Position numbers and translations under genes: made by a program. A stretch of 64,000 nt of DNA. Origin: Bradyrhizobium cenepequi (GTDB lineage: Bacteria; Pseudomonadota; Alphaproteobacteria; Rhizobiales; Xanthobacteraceae). Positions 41,571 through 49,810 of this stretch are shown here, in pieces. Each line of letters starts with the position of its first letter. The stretch's first letter is position 1. The stretch is taken from NCBI RefSeq assembly GCF_020329485.1, contig NZ_JAGKJI010000016.1, positions 62,001 to 126,000 of the forward strand, written 5' to 3'. The notes below the pieces were generated by a model. It did not search any database and was not told the origin of the DNA. It worked only from the letters and a program-made list of their open reading frames with translations.

Positions 41571-42191
41571 TCAAACCGCAAGCGAGGAGAAAGCGGCCTT
41601 GCGAGCGGCAGCGAGCCGCCAGCTAGCGCATGGGATATCCTGCGGTTCGATAGCGATGTGTTTCTGAAAGCGCACCAACTTCCAATCGCCGGGGCTGTTG
41701 GTGAAGGCGTAGCCGACCTTCTTCGCCAGCGCGATCATGGCGTCGTTGGAACGCAAAGTATCGCCGAACAGCCGCTCGGCGCCGAGCGCCGCGGCGCGGC
41801 ATTCGAGATTCTTCAACAGCGCGCGGCCGATGCCTTGACCCTGCCAGCGGTCATCGATCGAGACGCCGAACTCGATGCTGGCATCCTCCGCATGGAAGGC
41901 ATAGCGGGCTTCGCCGACGATGACCTCCAAGCCGTCGAGCATCACGGTGACGACCACGCTGAAATGCTCGTGCTCGCCGACATGGACGAAATTCTCCAGC
42001 ACGTTCTTCGGCAATTCGCTGACGGCGCCAAAGAAGCGGTTGTAGCGGGAGCGGGTCGAGAGCGAGCGAAAATAGTTCTGCAACTCGTCCGCATCGCGCG
42101 GCTCGATGAAGCGCACGGTGATTTCCTCGCCACTGCGCGAACGCAGCACGTCGGAATATTGCTTGAGGTCGTCGAGACGCAGGGTGGTCAT
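41571..42191 (-). CDS. GNAT family N-acetyltransferase
   Basis: 206 residues. The acetyl-CoA-binding motif is in FGVSIDDRWQGQGIGRALLKNLECRAAALGAERLFGDTLRSNDAMIALAKKVGY (the Q-x-x-G-x-G/A loop QGQGIG). The N-terminal half (ITVRFIEPRDADELQNYFRSLSTRSRYNRFFG) resembles GNAT domains fused to ADP-forming acyl-CoA synthetases. The start ATG at 42191 follows CGGAGAG. It ends in a strong terminator. Substrate unknown; protein lysine acetylation is one option. Confidence 0.92.
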   Translation of the reverse strand: MTTLRLDDLKQYSDVLRSRSGEEITVRFIEPRDADELQNYFRSLSTRSRYNRFFGAVSELPKNVLENFVHVGEHEHFSVVVTVMLDGLEVIVGEARYAFHAEDASIEFGVSIDDRWQGQGIGRALLKNLECRAAALGAERLFGDTLRSNDAMIALAKKVGYAFTNSPGDWKLVRFQKHIAIEPQDIPCASWRLAAARKAAFSSLAV

Positions 42192-42258
42192 GACACGCTC
42201 TCCGGAAGAAAATAGGCCGACATCCCTCGACAGAGGCGACGCCGGCGTCGGCGTCACC

Positions 42259-42474
42259 TCATGCCCGCCAGAAGGGTTTTTCGGCCTCAAAGGCGATGTC
42301 GCTCCAGGACTTGCCGATGTCGTGGAGGTCGCGCTCGGACCACTGCGCAAGCTCGCGGCGGGTCCGATAGCGCTGGCGCCAGACGTGGAGGGTCTCACTC
42401 AATTGGGCCAGCGCCTGTGCGAACACGCCACGTCCATGATGATTTATCATCGATTCATGAGTGCATGTGGACAC
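42259..42474 (-). CDS. DUF1127 family small protein
   Basis: 71 residues. LSETLHVWRQRYRTRRELAQWSERDLHDIGKSWSDIAFEAEKPFW is the DUF1127 (YjiS-like) motif: an Arg-rich helix, then LxDIGxS. The start is the GTG at 42474, because AGGAG lies exactly 6 bases upstream; the ATG at 42450 and a TTG at 42480 are less well placed. Small DUF1127 proteins in alphaproteobacteria act in RNA turnover and phosphate/carbon metabolism (shown in a few species). Position between GNAT and LysR genes suggests nothing more. Confidence 0.87.
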   Translation of the reverse strand: MSTCTHESMINHHGRGVFAQALAQLSETLHVWRQRYRTRRELAQWSERDLHDIGKSWSDIAFEAEKPFWRA

Positions 42475-42592
42475 GCTCAACTCCTATGGCTAATCTGCTA
42501 CGCGGAATATCTGCATCATTTCCGCTTTGCACAAACGACACTTTGTACCGTTTTACATGAGATAAAATCATGAATCAGGACAGGTCCGGGGG

Positions 42593-43492
42593 ATGACTGC
42601 CAGGCTGCCATCGTTGAATGGTTTGCGGGCCTTCGAGGCCGCGGCGCGGCACCTGAGCTTCACCCAGGCCGCTGTCGAACTGAACGTGACGCAGACCGCG
42701 ATCAGCCATCAGATCAAGCGGCTGGAGCAGGAGCTCGGCGTCCGGCTGTTCGTGCGGCAGAACCGGGCATTGACGTTGACGCCAAAGGCGGCCGAATATC
42801 TCCCCGGCGTCCGCGCCGCCTTCAACGATTTGAAGCTTGCGACCGACCGTCTGCTGCGGCGCGAGGACGACCATGTGCTGACCGTGTCGACGCTCGCCTC
42901 GCTCGCCGCAAAATGGCTGCTGCCGCGGCTTTCCACGTTCCAGGAAGCGCATCCCGGCATTGACGTGCGCATCACCACCTCGACCAGCCTGGTCGATTTC
43001 CAGCGCGACAATGTCGACGCCGCGATCCGCTACGGCCGCGGCCAATGGCAGGGATTGCGGGCCGACTGGCTGATGGCGGACGAGCTGTTTCCGGTCTGCA
43101 GCCCGTCCTTGCTCAAAGGCGAGAAGCCGCTGCGGTGCCCTGAAGACCTCCGCGACCACGTGCTCTTGCACACCAGCAACGCCAACAGCGACGACTGGCG
43201 CCTGTGGCTGACGGCGGCCGGGCTGCCGACCGACTTCTCCAAGCAGCCGGGCATCACCTTCGACCTGATCTTCATGACCGTCCAGGCCGCGCTCGACGGC
43301 ATCGGCGTCGCCATGGGCCGGACATCCTATGTCCAGGACGACATCGCCAAGGGGCGGCTGGTGGTTCCCTTCAAGATCACCCTCCCCGCCGACGCCGGCT
43401 TCTACCTGGTCTCGCCGCAGTCCAGGAGCGATCCGCCGAAGCTCGCGGCATTCCGCCAGTGGGTGGTGGCCTCAACCCAAACCAAGACCTGA
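42593..43492 (+). CDS. LysR family transcriptional regulator (GcvA-like)
   Basis: 299 residues. Helix-turn-helix at about 5-60: LPSLNGLRAFEAAARHLSFTQAAVELNVTQTAISHQIKRLEQELGVRLFVRQNRALTLT, in the GcvA subgroup; the effector domain starts LTVSTLASLAAKWLLPRLSTFQEAHPGIDVRITTS. The MFS transporter gene follows on the same strand after 143 bases. LysR proteins usually act on a divergent gene; here the nearest divergent one is the DUF1127 gene. It could also control the transporter and the Rieske/amidohydrolase unit beyond. Confidence 0.95.
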   Translation: MTARLPSLNGLRAFEAAARHLSFTQAAVELNVTQTAISHQIKRLEQELGVRLFVRQNRALTLTPKAAEYLPGVRAAFNDLKLATDRLLRREDDHVLTVSTLASLAAKWLLPRLSTFQEAHPGIDVRITTSTSLVDFQRDNVDAAIRYGRGQWQGLRADWLMADELFPVCSPSLLKGEKPLRCPEDLRDHVLLHTSNANSDDWRLWLTAAGLPTDFSKQPGITFDLIFMTVQAALDGIGVAMGRTSYVQDDIAKGRLVVPFKITLPADAGFYLVSPQSRSDPPKLAAFRQWVVASTQTKT

Positions 43493-43635
43493 AGACCCGA
43501 CAAAACCTGAAGATTTCCGGGTGACCGACGCGTTTTGCGGGTTGGTCGCGCCGTTCTGCTGTGCCAAATTGCCGCAGATCTAAACCATCTCCTGCGGCGA
43601 CGCGCCGCAGCACGCGCAACGGGGAGACAACGCGC

Positions 43636-44946
43636 ATGGCGCCGACGACCACCGCAGAGATACCGCAGATCAGATCGCGCATCGGCGCCATCCTGCGCGC
43701 GACCAGCGGAAATTTTCTCGAGCAGTTCGATTTCTTCCTATTCGGCTTCTATGCGAGCGCGATCGGCAAGGCGTTCTTCCCTTCCGACAACGAGACGGCC
43801 TCGCTGCTCAACACCTTCGGTGTGTTCTGGCTGGGCGCCTTGATGCGCCCGGTCGGCGCGATCGTGCTGGGGGCCTATGTCGACCGCATCGGACGCCGCA
43901 AGGGCTTGATCGTCACGCTGGCGATCATGGCGATGGGCACCGTGGTGATCGCGATCTGCCCGAGCTATTCGACGATCGGGATTGCCGCGCCCGTCATCGT
44001 GCTGCTCGGCCGGTTGCTGCAGGGGTTTTCCGCCGGCGTCGAGCTCGGCGGCGTCTCGGTGTATCTGTCGGAGATCGCGACACCTGGCAACCGCGGCTTC
44101 TACACCTCGTTCCAGTCGGCAAGCCAGCAGGTCGCGATCTTCGTCGCCGCGATCATTGGCTATGTCCTGAGCGAGATGATCTCGCCGGCAACGGTGTCCG
44201 CCTGGGGCTGGCGCATCCCGTTCTTCATCGGCTGCCTGATCATCCCCTTCCTCTTCGTGCTGCGGCGGACGCTGGAAGAGACGCCGGCGTTCCTCGCCAT
44301 GAAACGGCATCCGACTGCGTCCGAAATATTCGCGTCCGCGGTCGCGAATTGGCGCATTGTGATCCTCGGCATGATGATCGCGATCCTGACCACAACGACC
44401 TTCTACTTCGTCACCGTCTACACGCCGACCTTCGGCAAGAACGTGCTAAAATTGTCGACGCACGACGCTCTGCTGGTCACGCTATTGGTAGCGGTGACCA
44501 ACTTCATCTGGAACCCGGTCGGCGGCGCGGTCTCCGATCGGCTCGGCCGCAAGCCGGTGCTGCTGACGATCGCCGGGCTTTCCTTCATCACGGCCTATCC
44601 TGCGCTGCACTGGCTGGTTGCCGCGCCGAGCTTCAGCAAGATGCTGGCGGTCGAGATGATGTTCTCGTTCTATTTCGGGGTCTACAGCGGCACCATGCTC
44701 GGCTGCCTGGTCGAGATCGTGCCGGCGCATGTGCGCACCACCTGCTTCTCGCTGGCTTTTGCCTTGGCGGCAGCGCTGTTCGGCACGTTCACGCCCTTCG
44801 CCTCGACCTGGCTGATCGACCACACCGGCGACAAGGCCTCGCCGGGCTTCTGGCTGATGTTCGCAGCAACGCTCGGCATCATCGCGACCGTGACGGTCTA
44901 TCGCGGCGGCCAGACCATCGAGGCGCGCGAAGCGGTCGCCGCCTGA
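43636..44946 (+). CDS. MFS transporter (metabolite:H+ symporter type)
   Basis: 436 residues with 12 predicted membrane helices. LGAYVDRIGRRKGLIVTLAIMAMG is the loop 2-3 motif, GRLLQGFSAGVELGGVSVYLSEIA is the metabolite:H+ symporter family signature in helix 5, and VSDRLGRKPVLLTIAG is the loop 8-9 repeat. The best family fit is the citrate/dicarboxylate/aromatic acid proton symporters. The start ATG at 43636 has GGGGAGA upstream. It lies next to an oppositely oriented Rieske/amidohydrolase unit, so it may import its substrate. Confidence 0.94.
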   Translation: MAPTTTAEIPQIRSRIGAILRATSGNFLEQFDFFLFGFYASAIGKAFFPSDNETASLLNTFGVFWLGALMRPVGAIVLGAYVDRIGRRKGLIVTLAIMAMGTVVIAICPSYSTIGIAAPVIVLLGRLLQGFSAGVELGGVSVYLSEIATPGNRGFYTSFQSASQQVAIFVAAIIGYVLSEMISPATVSAWGWRIPFFIGCLIIPFLFVLRRTLEETPAFLAMKRHPTASEIFASAVANWRIVILGMMIAILTTTTFYFVTVYTPTFGKNVLKLSTHDALLVTLLVAVTNFIWNPVGGAVSDRLGRKPVLLTIAGLSFITAYPALHWLVAAPSFSKMLAVEMMFSFYFGVYSGTMLGCLVEIVPAHVRTTCFSLAFALAAALFGTFTPFASTWLIDHTGDKASPGFWLMFAATLGIIATVTVYRGGQTIEAREAVAA

Positions 44947-44967
44947 CGCTGCCAGCCTCTGGCCACT

Positions 44968-45075
44968 GTCGTCATTCCGGGGCGATGCGAAGCATCGAAC
45001 CCGGAATCCATCGGGCCGCGAGTGCAAGCGGTGAAATGGATTCCGGGCTCGCGCTGCGCGCGCCCCGGAATGACA
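44968..45075. repeat. intergenic inverted repeat, TCGTCATTCCGGGGC family
   Basis: TGTCGTCATTCCGGGGCG with CGAACCCGGAATCCAT on the left and ATGGATTCCGGGCTCGCGC with GCCCCGGAATGACA on the right. Between convergent genes. Confidence 0.85.
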
Positions 45076-45080
45076 CCGAA

Positions 45081-45494
45081 CTATAAATCCACCACGACGT
45101 AGTCGCTTTCCACCGAGACCGAGATGGTCTCGGCGACATACGGGCCCTTCACCAGATTGGTGCCCGGCTCGACATTGACCGGATAGGCCCGCGCGCGGAA
45201 GCGCTTGGGGTCGCAGTAGGACTGGCCAGTGCGGATGTCGAACTCCCAGCCGTGCCAGGGGCAGCGGATGATCTCGCCGAATTTCGTGTACTCGATCTCG
45301 CCCGGGTCTGACGATTGGGCGAGCCCGATCAACGGTCCTTCGCACAGCGAGGCGCCCTGATGCGGGCAGCGATTCAAGAGGCCGAAGAACTCGCCCTTGA
45401 CGTTGAAGACCGTAATGGGCCGGCCATCGATCTCCAGGAACTTCCTTGTGCCCGGCGGCAGCTCATTCACCGGGGCAACCACATGTCTTGCCAT
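45081..45494 (-). CDS. Rieske 2Fe-2S ferredoxin-like protein
   Basis: 137 residues, a single Rieske domain. The cluster ligands are Cys43-x-His45 (RCPHQGASLC) and Cys78-x2-His81 (RCPWHGWEFD). No membrane helix or oxygenase catalytic domain. The ATG at 45494 overlaps the stop of the amidohydrolase gene by ATGA. A free Rieske ferredoxin passes electrons to an oxygenase or other partner; no Rieske oxygenase is in the window, so it may have a different role with the amidohydrolases. Confidence 0.93.
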   Translation of the reverse strand: MARHVVAPVNELPPGTRKFLEIDGRPITVFNVKGEFFGLLNRCPHQGASLCEGPLIGLAQSSDPGEIEYTKFGEIIRCPWHGWEFDIRTGQSYCDPKRFRARAYPVNVEPGTNLVKGPYVAETISVSVESDYVVVDL

Positions 45495-46603
45495 CAAGAA
45501 AGTCCGTACAGCTTGCGCGCATTGTCGAGATAGAACGCCTGCTTGTTGGCATCGCTGACGCCGGCCGGCAGCACGCGCGAGGGCTCGTCATAGTCCCAAT
45601 GCGGGTAGTCGGTCGCGAACAGCAGCTTGTCCCAGCCGATCCATTCGATGGTTTGGAACAGATGATCGCGCCGCTCCGGATCCTCCATCGGCTGCGTGGT
45701 CCACCAGATGTGGTCGCGGATATAGTCCGACGGCTTGCGCCTCAGATGCGGCACCTCGGCATGCAGGCGCTCGAACACCTTGTCGAGACGCCAGGCCAGT
45801 GACGGCGCCCAGCCGAAGCCGGCCTCGACCATCACCATCCTCAATTTCGGGAAGCGCTCGAACACGCCTTCGAGCACAAGGCTCGCCAGCGCGGTCTGCT
45901 GGCACTGCGAGTGGCCGACCATCTCCTCGATGTAGTAGCTCGGCCAGCCCGAGGCGGTGATGGGATTGCCGCCGAAGCCGAAGGCATGCACGCCGACCGG
46001 AAGTCCGGCTTCCTCCGCCGCCTCATAGATCGGCCAATAGCGGCGCTGGCCGAGCGGCTCGACATTGCGGCTGAGCAGCAGGACCTGCACGAAGTTCGCA
46101 TCACCGGCGCGCTTGCGGATCTCCGCGGCGGCGGCCTGCCCTTCCTCATTGGCGACAACAACCGAGCCTTTCAGGCGCGAATCCTTGCTGGTCCATTTCT
46201 CGATCTGCCAGTCGTTGACGGCAGAACAGATCGCCGCTGCCAGATCCTGATTGCGGATGCCCTGCCCGGTGTTAAGCGGGTTGAGCACGCCGAGCGCGAC
46301 ATTGTTCGGGTCGAGATGCTGCTGCTGCATGAAGGAAAGCGAGGAACCCTGCGGACCGCCTTCCGGCGGGTAGGCGTCGCGGCGCGACGCATTAGGCTGC
46401 GCCTTGGGATAGGGTGGACCACCCATCATGCCCTGATAGGCGTGGACGCCGAAGGTTTCGAGATGTGCGTGCCAGCGCTTGGCGAGGAATGGATACAGCT
46501 CGGTTTGGGTGGCGCGCGCCGGATGGATGTCGCAATCCGCGATCGCAGTCTTGACGCTGGAAGACGAGGCAGCCTCCGGACGTTCACGAATCTGAATGTT
46601 CAT
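45494..46603 (-). CDS. amidohydrolase family protein (ACMSD-like)
   Basis: 369 residues with the TIM-barrel amidohydrolase fold of the ACMSD/gamma-resorcylate decarboxylase group. Metal-site signs: IADCDIHP (Asp-x-His in place of the usual His-x-His), PVGVHAFGF, and LLFATDYPHWDYDEP near residue 330. The mid part has WPIYEAAEEAGLPVGVH. Members split C-N, C-C or ester bonds of cyclic or aromatic compounds. The start overlaps the stop of the second amidohydrolase gene by 4 bases, and a Rieske ferredoxin follows. Exact reaction unknown. Confidence 0.9.
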   Translation of the reverse strand: MNIQIRERPEAASSSSVKTAIADCDIHPARATQTELYPFLAKRWHAHLETFGVHAYQGMMGGPPYPKAQPNASRRDAYPPEGGPQGSSLSFMQQQHLDPNNVALGVLNPLNTGQGIRNQDLAAAICSAVNDWQIEKWTSKDSRLKGSVVVANEEGQAAAAEIRKRAGDANFVQVLLLSRNVEPLGQRRYWPIYEAAEEAGLPVGVHAFGFGGNPITASGWPSYYIEEMVGHSQCQQTALASLVLEGVFERFPKLRMVMVEAGFGWAPSLAWRLDKVFERLHAEVPHLRRKPSDYIRDHIWWTTQPMEDPERRDHLFQTIEWIGWDKLLFATDYPHWDYDEPSRVLPAGVSDANKQAFYLDNARKLYGLS

Positions 46604-47682
46604 GTCGTCACCTCTTTTGCTGATTCCTTCAATCGGCTGTAGGTCGCGAGCGGATTGTCGATCATGATCTTGCGGACGAGGTCGGGAGAAATCCCCTTCG
46701 GCAGCGCCTCGTCGCCATCGAATTGCCAGTGCGGATAGTCGGTCGAGAATAGGAGCAATTCGTCCGACTGCATATGGTCGAACAGGCGGTTCAGCGTCTC
46801 ACCTTCCGACGGCGCGTCCACCGGCTGCAGCGAGAAGCGGATGTTGCTGCGCACAATCTCCAGCGGCGCGCGATCGACCCACGGCGTCTCCATGCGGACG
46901 CCGCGCCAGAACTTGTGCAAGCGCCAGAGATAAGGCGGCAGCCAGGTGAAGCCGGACTCCAGCATCACCATTTTCAGGTTCGGATGGCGGGCGAACACGC
47001 CCTCGACGATCACGCTGGTGAGTTGCGTCTGGAACGCCTGGGCCTGCGCGACATAGTCCTCGATATGATAGGAGCCCCAGCCGACCGAGGTCGGCGGATT
47101 GTGATAGGCGCTGCCGGCGTGCACGCCGATCGGCAGGCCCAAGCGCTCCGCCGTGGCATAGATCGGCCAGTAGTGCCGCTTGCCGAGCGGCATGTCGCCC
47201 ATCACCAGCATCAGCACCTGGACGAAGCGTGGATCACTGGCGCAGCGCTCGATCTCCTTCACCGATTTGTCGATGCTCTGCACGGGGATAACGATCGAAC
47301 CGCGCAGGCGATCGTCCTTGTCGAGCCATTCCCTGGCGAGCCAGTCGTTCAGCGCGCGGCAGAACGCATCCGCCATGTCCTCGCTGAACACCATCTGCAC
47401 GCCATAGAGCGGATTGCAGATGCCGTAGGCGACAGCGAACTTGTCGAGCGCCTGGCGCTGCATGTCGGCAAGGCTCGAGCCCGGCTTGCCCTGCGCCGGC
47501 CGCCAATCCGGGCGCGCCGAGATCGGCGAATTGACCGGATAGGATTGCGAAAGCAAATCCGTCATGCCGCGCGTCGTCACCTGGTCGCGCCAGTAGTCGT
47601 TCATATACGGCAACAGGCTGGTCAGATGGGGCACGGCGGGATGCAGGTCGCAATCCACGCCGCCCGCGATCGGCGACGTCAT
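46600..47682 (-). CDS. amidohydrolase family protein (ACMSD-like), paralogue
   Basis: 360 residues, paralogous to its downstream neighbour: GGVDCDLHPAVP (Asp-x-His), KRHYWPIYATAERLGLPIGVHAGSAYHNPP, MVMLESGFTWLPPYLWRLHKFWRGVR, and LLFSTDYPHWQFDGDEALP. GAGGAAA lies 7 bases before the ATG at 47682. The first gene of a three-gene coupled unit (two amidohydrolases, Rieske ferredoxin). The two proteins may form a heteromer or act in sequence on one compound; this is inference from linkage. Confidence 0.9.
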   Translation of the reverse strand: MTSPIAGGVDCDLHPAVPHLTSLLPYMNDYWRDQVTTRGMTDLLSQSYPVNSPISARPDWRPAQGKPGSSLADMQRQALDKFAVAYGICNPLYGVQMVFSEDMADAFCRALNDWLAREWLDKDDRLRGSIVIPVQSIDKSVKEIERCASDPRFVQVLMLVMGDMPLGKRHYWPIYATAERLGLPIGVHAGSAYHNPPTSVGWGSYHIEDYVAQAQAFQTQLTSVIVEGVFARHPNLKMVMLESGFTWLPPYLWRLHKFWRGVRMETPWVDRAPLEIVRSNIRFSLQPVDAPSEGETLNRLFDHMQSDELLLFSTDYPHWQFDGDEALPKGISPDLVRKIMIDNPLATYSRLKESAKEVTT

Positions 47683-47839
47683 GACGTTTCCTCGTTTAAG
47701 CGCATGCGCAGCGCCATTGGTTGAATAGCATTCAATCAGGCCTGCCACTGGCCCGCAACTCGGCAGGCACCGAACTGGTGTGCTAGGAAGGCAGGACGCC
47801 CCAGAGAATTTTCATGGCAAACAACAAGAGAGGCGCCCG

Positions 47840-48319
47840 ATGAACGAACTGGTGTCCATTGCGGAAAAGATTGCGGCCAAGCTGATCGAGCGGAAGCAGA
47901 CGATTGCAGTCGCGGAATCCTCGACCGGCGGCTTGATATCGGCCGCGCTGCTCACCGTCCCCGGCGCCTCGGCCTATTTCATCGGCGGCGGCGTGATCTA
48001 CACCCGCGATGCGCGGCGCGTGCTGATGGACATTCCCAATGAGGCGATGAAGGGCATCCGCTCGGCGTCGGAACCTTACGCCAAACTGCTCGCGAGCCAG
48101 ATCCGCGCGCGCCTTGCAGCCGACTGGGGCCTCTCCGAAACCGGTGCGACGGGCCCGACCGGCAACCGCTATGGCGACGCGGCGGGCCATAGCTACATGG
48201 CGGTGGCGGGCCCTGTGGAAGCCGTGATTACGCTCGAGACCGCGAGCTGCGACCGGCAAGCGAACATGCAGGCGTTTGCGAAAGCGGCGCTGAATTTGCT
48301 TTTGGAAAACCTACGCTAG
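47840..48319 (+). CDS. CinA C-terminal domain protein (nicotinamide-nucleotide amidase type)
   Basis: 159 residues, the stand-alone form of the CinA C-terminal domain (PncC). IAVAESSTGGLISAALLTVPGASAYFIGGGVIYT carries the Ser in ESSTGG, and GLSETGATGPTGNRYGDAAGHSYMAVAGP the Gly-rich second motif. PncC turns nicotinamide mononucleotide to nicotinate mononucleotide in the NAD cycle (established for E. coli). The start at 47840 has GAGAGGC upstream; an open frame begins 20 codons earlier at a GTG without a site. Confidence 0.9.
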   Translation: MNELVSIAEKIAAKLIERKQTIAVAESSTGGLISAALLTVPGASAYFIGGGVIYTRDARRVLMDIPNEAMKGIRSASEPYAKLLASQIRARLAADWGLSETGATGPTGNRYGDAAGHSYMAVAGPVEAVITLETASCDRQANMQAFAKAALNLLLENLR

Positions 48320-48320
48320 C

Positions 48321-48443
48321 TGTCGTCCCGGCCTTGAGCCGGGACCCATACCGCGTTGCGCTATCGGCTTAGGCGCGGCGGTAGACGTCAGCATCAACAA
48401 ACTGACGCCTGTGGTTATGGGTCCCCGCCTTCGCGGGGACGAC
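48321..48443. repeat. intergenic inverted repeat, TGTCGTCCCGG family
   Basis: TGTCGTCCCGGCCTTGAGCC with GGGACCCATA on the left and TATGGGTCCCCGCC with TTCGCGGGGACGAC on the right. Convergent flanks. Same family as at 31196. Confidence 0.8.
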
Positions 48444-48502
48444 TCGCGGAAGGATCTGCCCAAGTCTGAAGGGTCGTCGTCTCAAGCCTGGGATGACGGG
48501 AG

Positions 48503-49810
48503 TTATTTCTCCCGGAACGAGCGCATGAACTGGTCGCTCAGCGGCTTAATCAAATAGGACAGCATGGTGCGGTCGCCGGTCTGGACGAAGGCTTCGACCG
48601 GCATGCCCGGGATGATCTTGACGTCGCCAAGGCGCTTGACCTCGTCCGGCGGCATCGAGACGCGGATGGTGTACGAGCTCTGGCCCGTCCGCTGGTCGGT
48701 GGTGACGTCGGCGGAGACGCGGGTGACGACGCCGTTGATCTCCGGCGTGGTGCGCTGGTTGAAGGCCGAGAGGCGCAGCAGCGTCTTCTGGCCGATCTGC
48801 AGCTTGTCGATATCCTGCGGATTGACCTTGGCCTCCACCGAGAGATCGTCGGCCTGCGGCACGATCATCATGATGGCGTCGCCCGCAGTGATCACGCCGC
48901 CGACGGTGTGCACCGTCGACTGCAGCACCATGCCGTCCTGCGGCGCGCGGATGTCGATGCGGCGAAGCTGGTCTTCGGCGGTGACCTTGCGCTCGACGAA
49001 TTCGCCGATCTTGTCGTTGGTCTCGCGCAGATCCTTGGAGACTTCGGATAGCATGTCCTTGTCGACCTGGATGATCTGCAGCTCGGTCTCGGTGATCTTG
49101 CCCTTAGCCTGCGCACGGGCGGCGATGTATTGCGCCCGCTCGCCGGCAAGCCGCGCCGCGTCGCGCTCCAGCGTGGTCAGCCGCGTCAACTGCACCAGGT
49201 GCTGGTCAAAGAGCTGGCGGACGCCGACCAGCTCCTTCTGCACCAGCTCGATCTCCCTGTCCTTGGCGACCTCCTGCGCTCTGAGGCCGGCGATCTCCTC
49301 GTTGAGCTGGGCGACGCGTTCGCGCAACTGCGCCTTCTGGCCGGTGCGGCCGTTGACGCGAACCTCGAACAGCTTGGTTTCGCTGGCCATGACGTCGCGG
49401 ACATCGGGATCGTCGGCGCGGTCGGTCAGCGCCTTCGGAAAGACGATCTTGTCGCGGCCCTGCTGCTCGGCCTCAAGACGCGCGGCGCGCGCGTAGAGCC
49501 CGTTGAGCGTCTTGACCACGATCGCAAGGCTCGCCTTGACCACCGTCTCGTCCAGTCGCACCACAATGTCGCCCGTTTTGACGAGGTCGCCGTCGCGCAC
49601 GCGCACCTCGCCAACCACGCCGCCGGTCGGGTGCTGCACCTTCTTGACATTGGAATCGACCACCACCGACCCCGGCGCGATCAGGGCGCCCGAGATCGGC
49701 ACGGTGGAGGCCCAACCGCCGAAGCCGCCGGCTACCACCAGCACCACGACGAGGCCAATGATCAGATGCAGCCGGATCGAGCGCTGCGCCCCGCGCGATT
49801 CCTCGCTCAT
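48503..49810 (-). CDS. type I secretion periplasmic adaptor (HlyD/PrtE family)
   Basis: 435 residues. A single N-terminal membrane helix (LHLIIGLVVVLVVAGGFGGW), a first half lipoyl domain (PGSVVVDSNVKKVQHPTGGVVGEVRVRDGDLVKTGD), long coiled coils (about 100-285) and the second half of the lipoyl/beta-barrel region with RAPQDGMVLQSTVHTVGGVITAGDAIMMIVPQ and the C-terminal PGMPVEAFVQTGDRTMLSYLIKPLSDQ, a strong signature of the PrtE/AprE branch. It bridges the ABC exporter to an outer-membrane TolC channel, whose gene is not in the window. Start overlaps the exporter stop by ATGA. Confidence 0.96.
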   Translation of the reverse strand: MSEESRGAQRSIRLHLIIGLVVVLVVAGGFGGWASTVPISGALIAPGSVVVDSNVKKVQHPTGGVVGEVRVRDGDLVKTGDIVVRLDETVVKASLAIVVKTLNGLYARAARLEAEQQGRDKIVFPKALTDRADDPDVRDVMASETKLFEVRVNGRTGQKAQLRERVAQLNEEIAGLRAQEVAKDREIELVQKELVGVRQLFDQHLVQLTRLTTLERDAARLAGERAQYIAARAQAKGKITETELQIIQVDKDMLSEVSKDLRETNDKIGEFVERKVTAEDQLRRIDIRAPQDGMVLQSTVHTVGGVITAGDAIMMIVPQADDLSVEAKVNPQDIDKLQIGQKTLLRLSAFNQRTTPEINGVVTRVSADVTTDQRTGQSSYTIRVSMPPDEVKRLGDVKIIPGMPVEAFVQTGDRTMLSYLIKPLSDQFMRSFREK

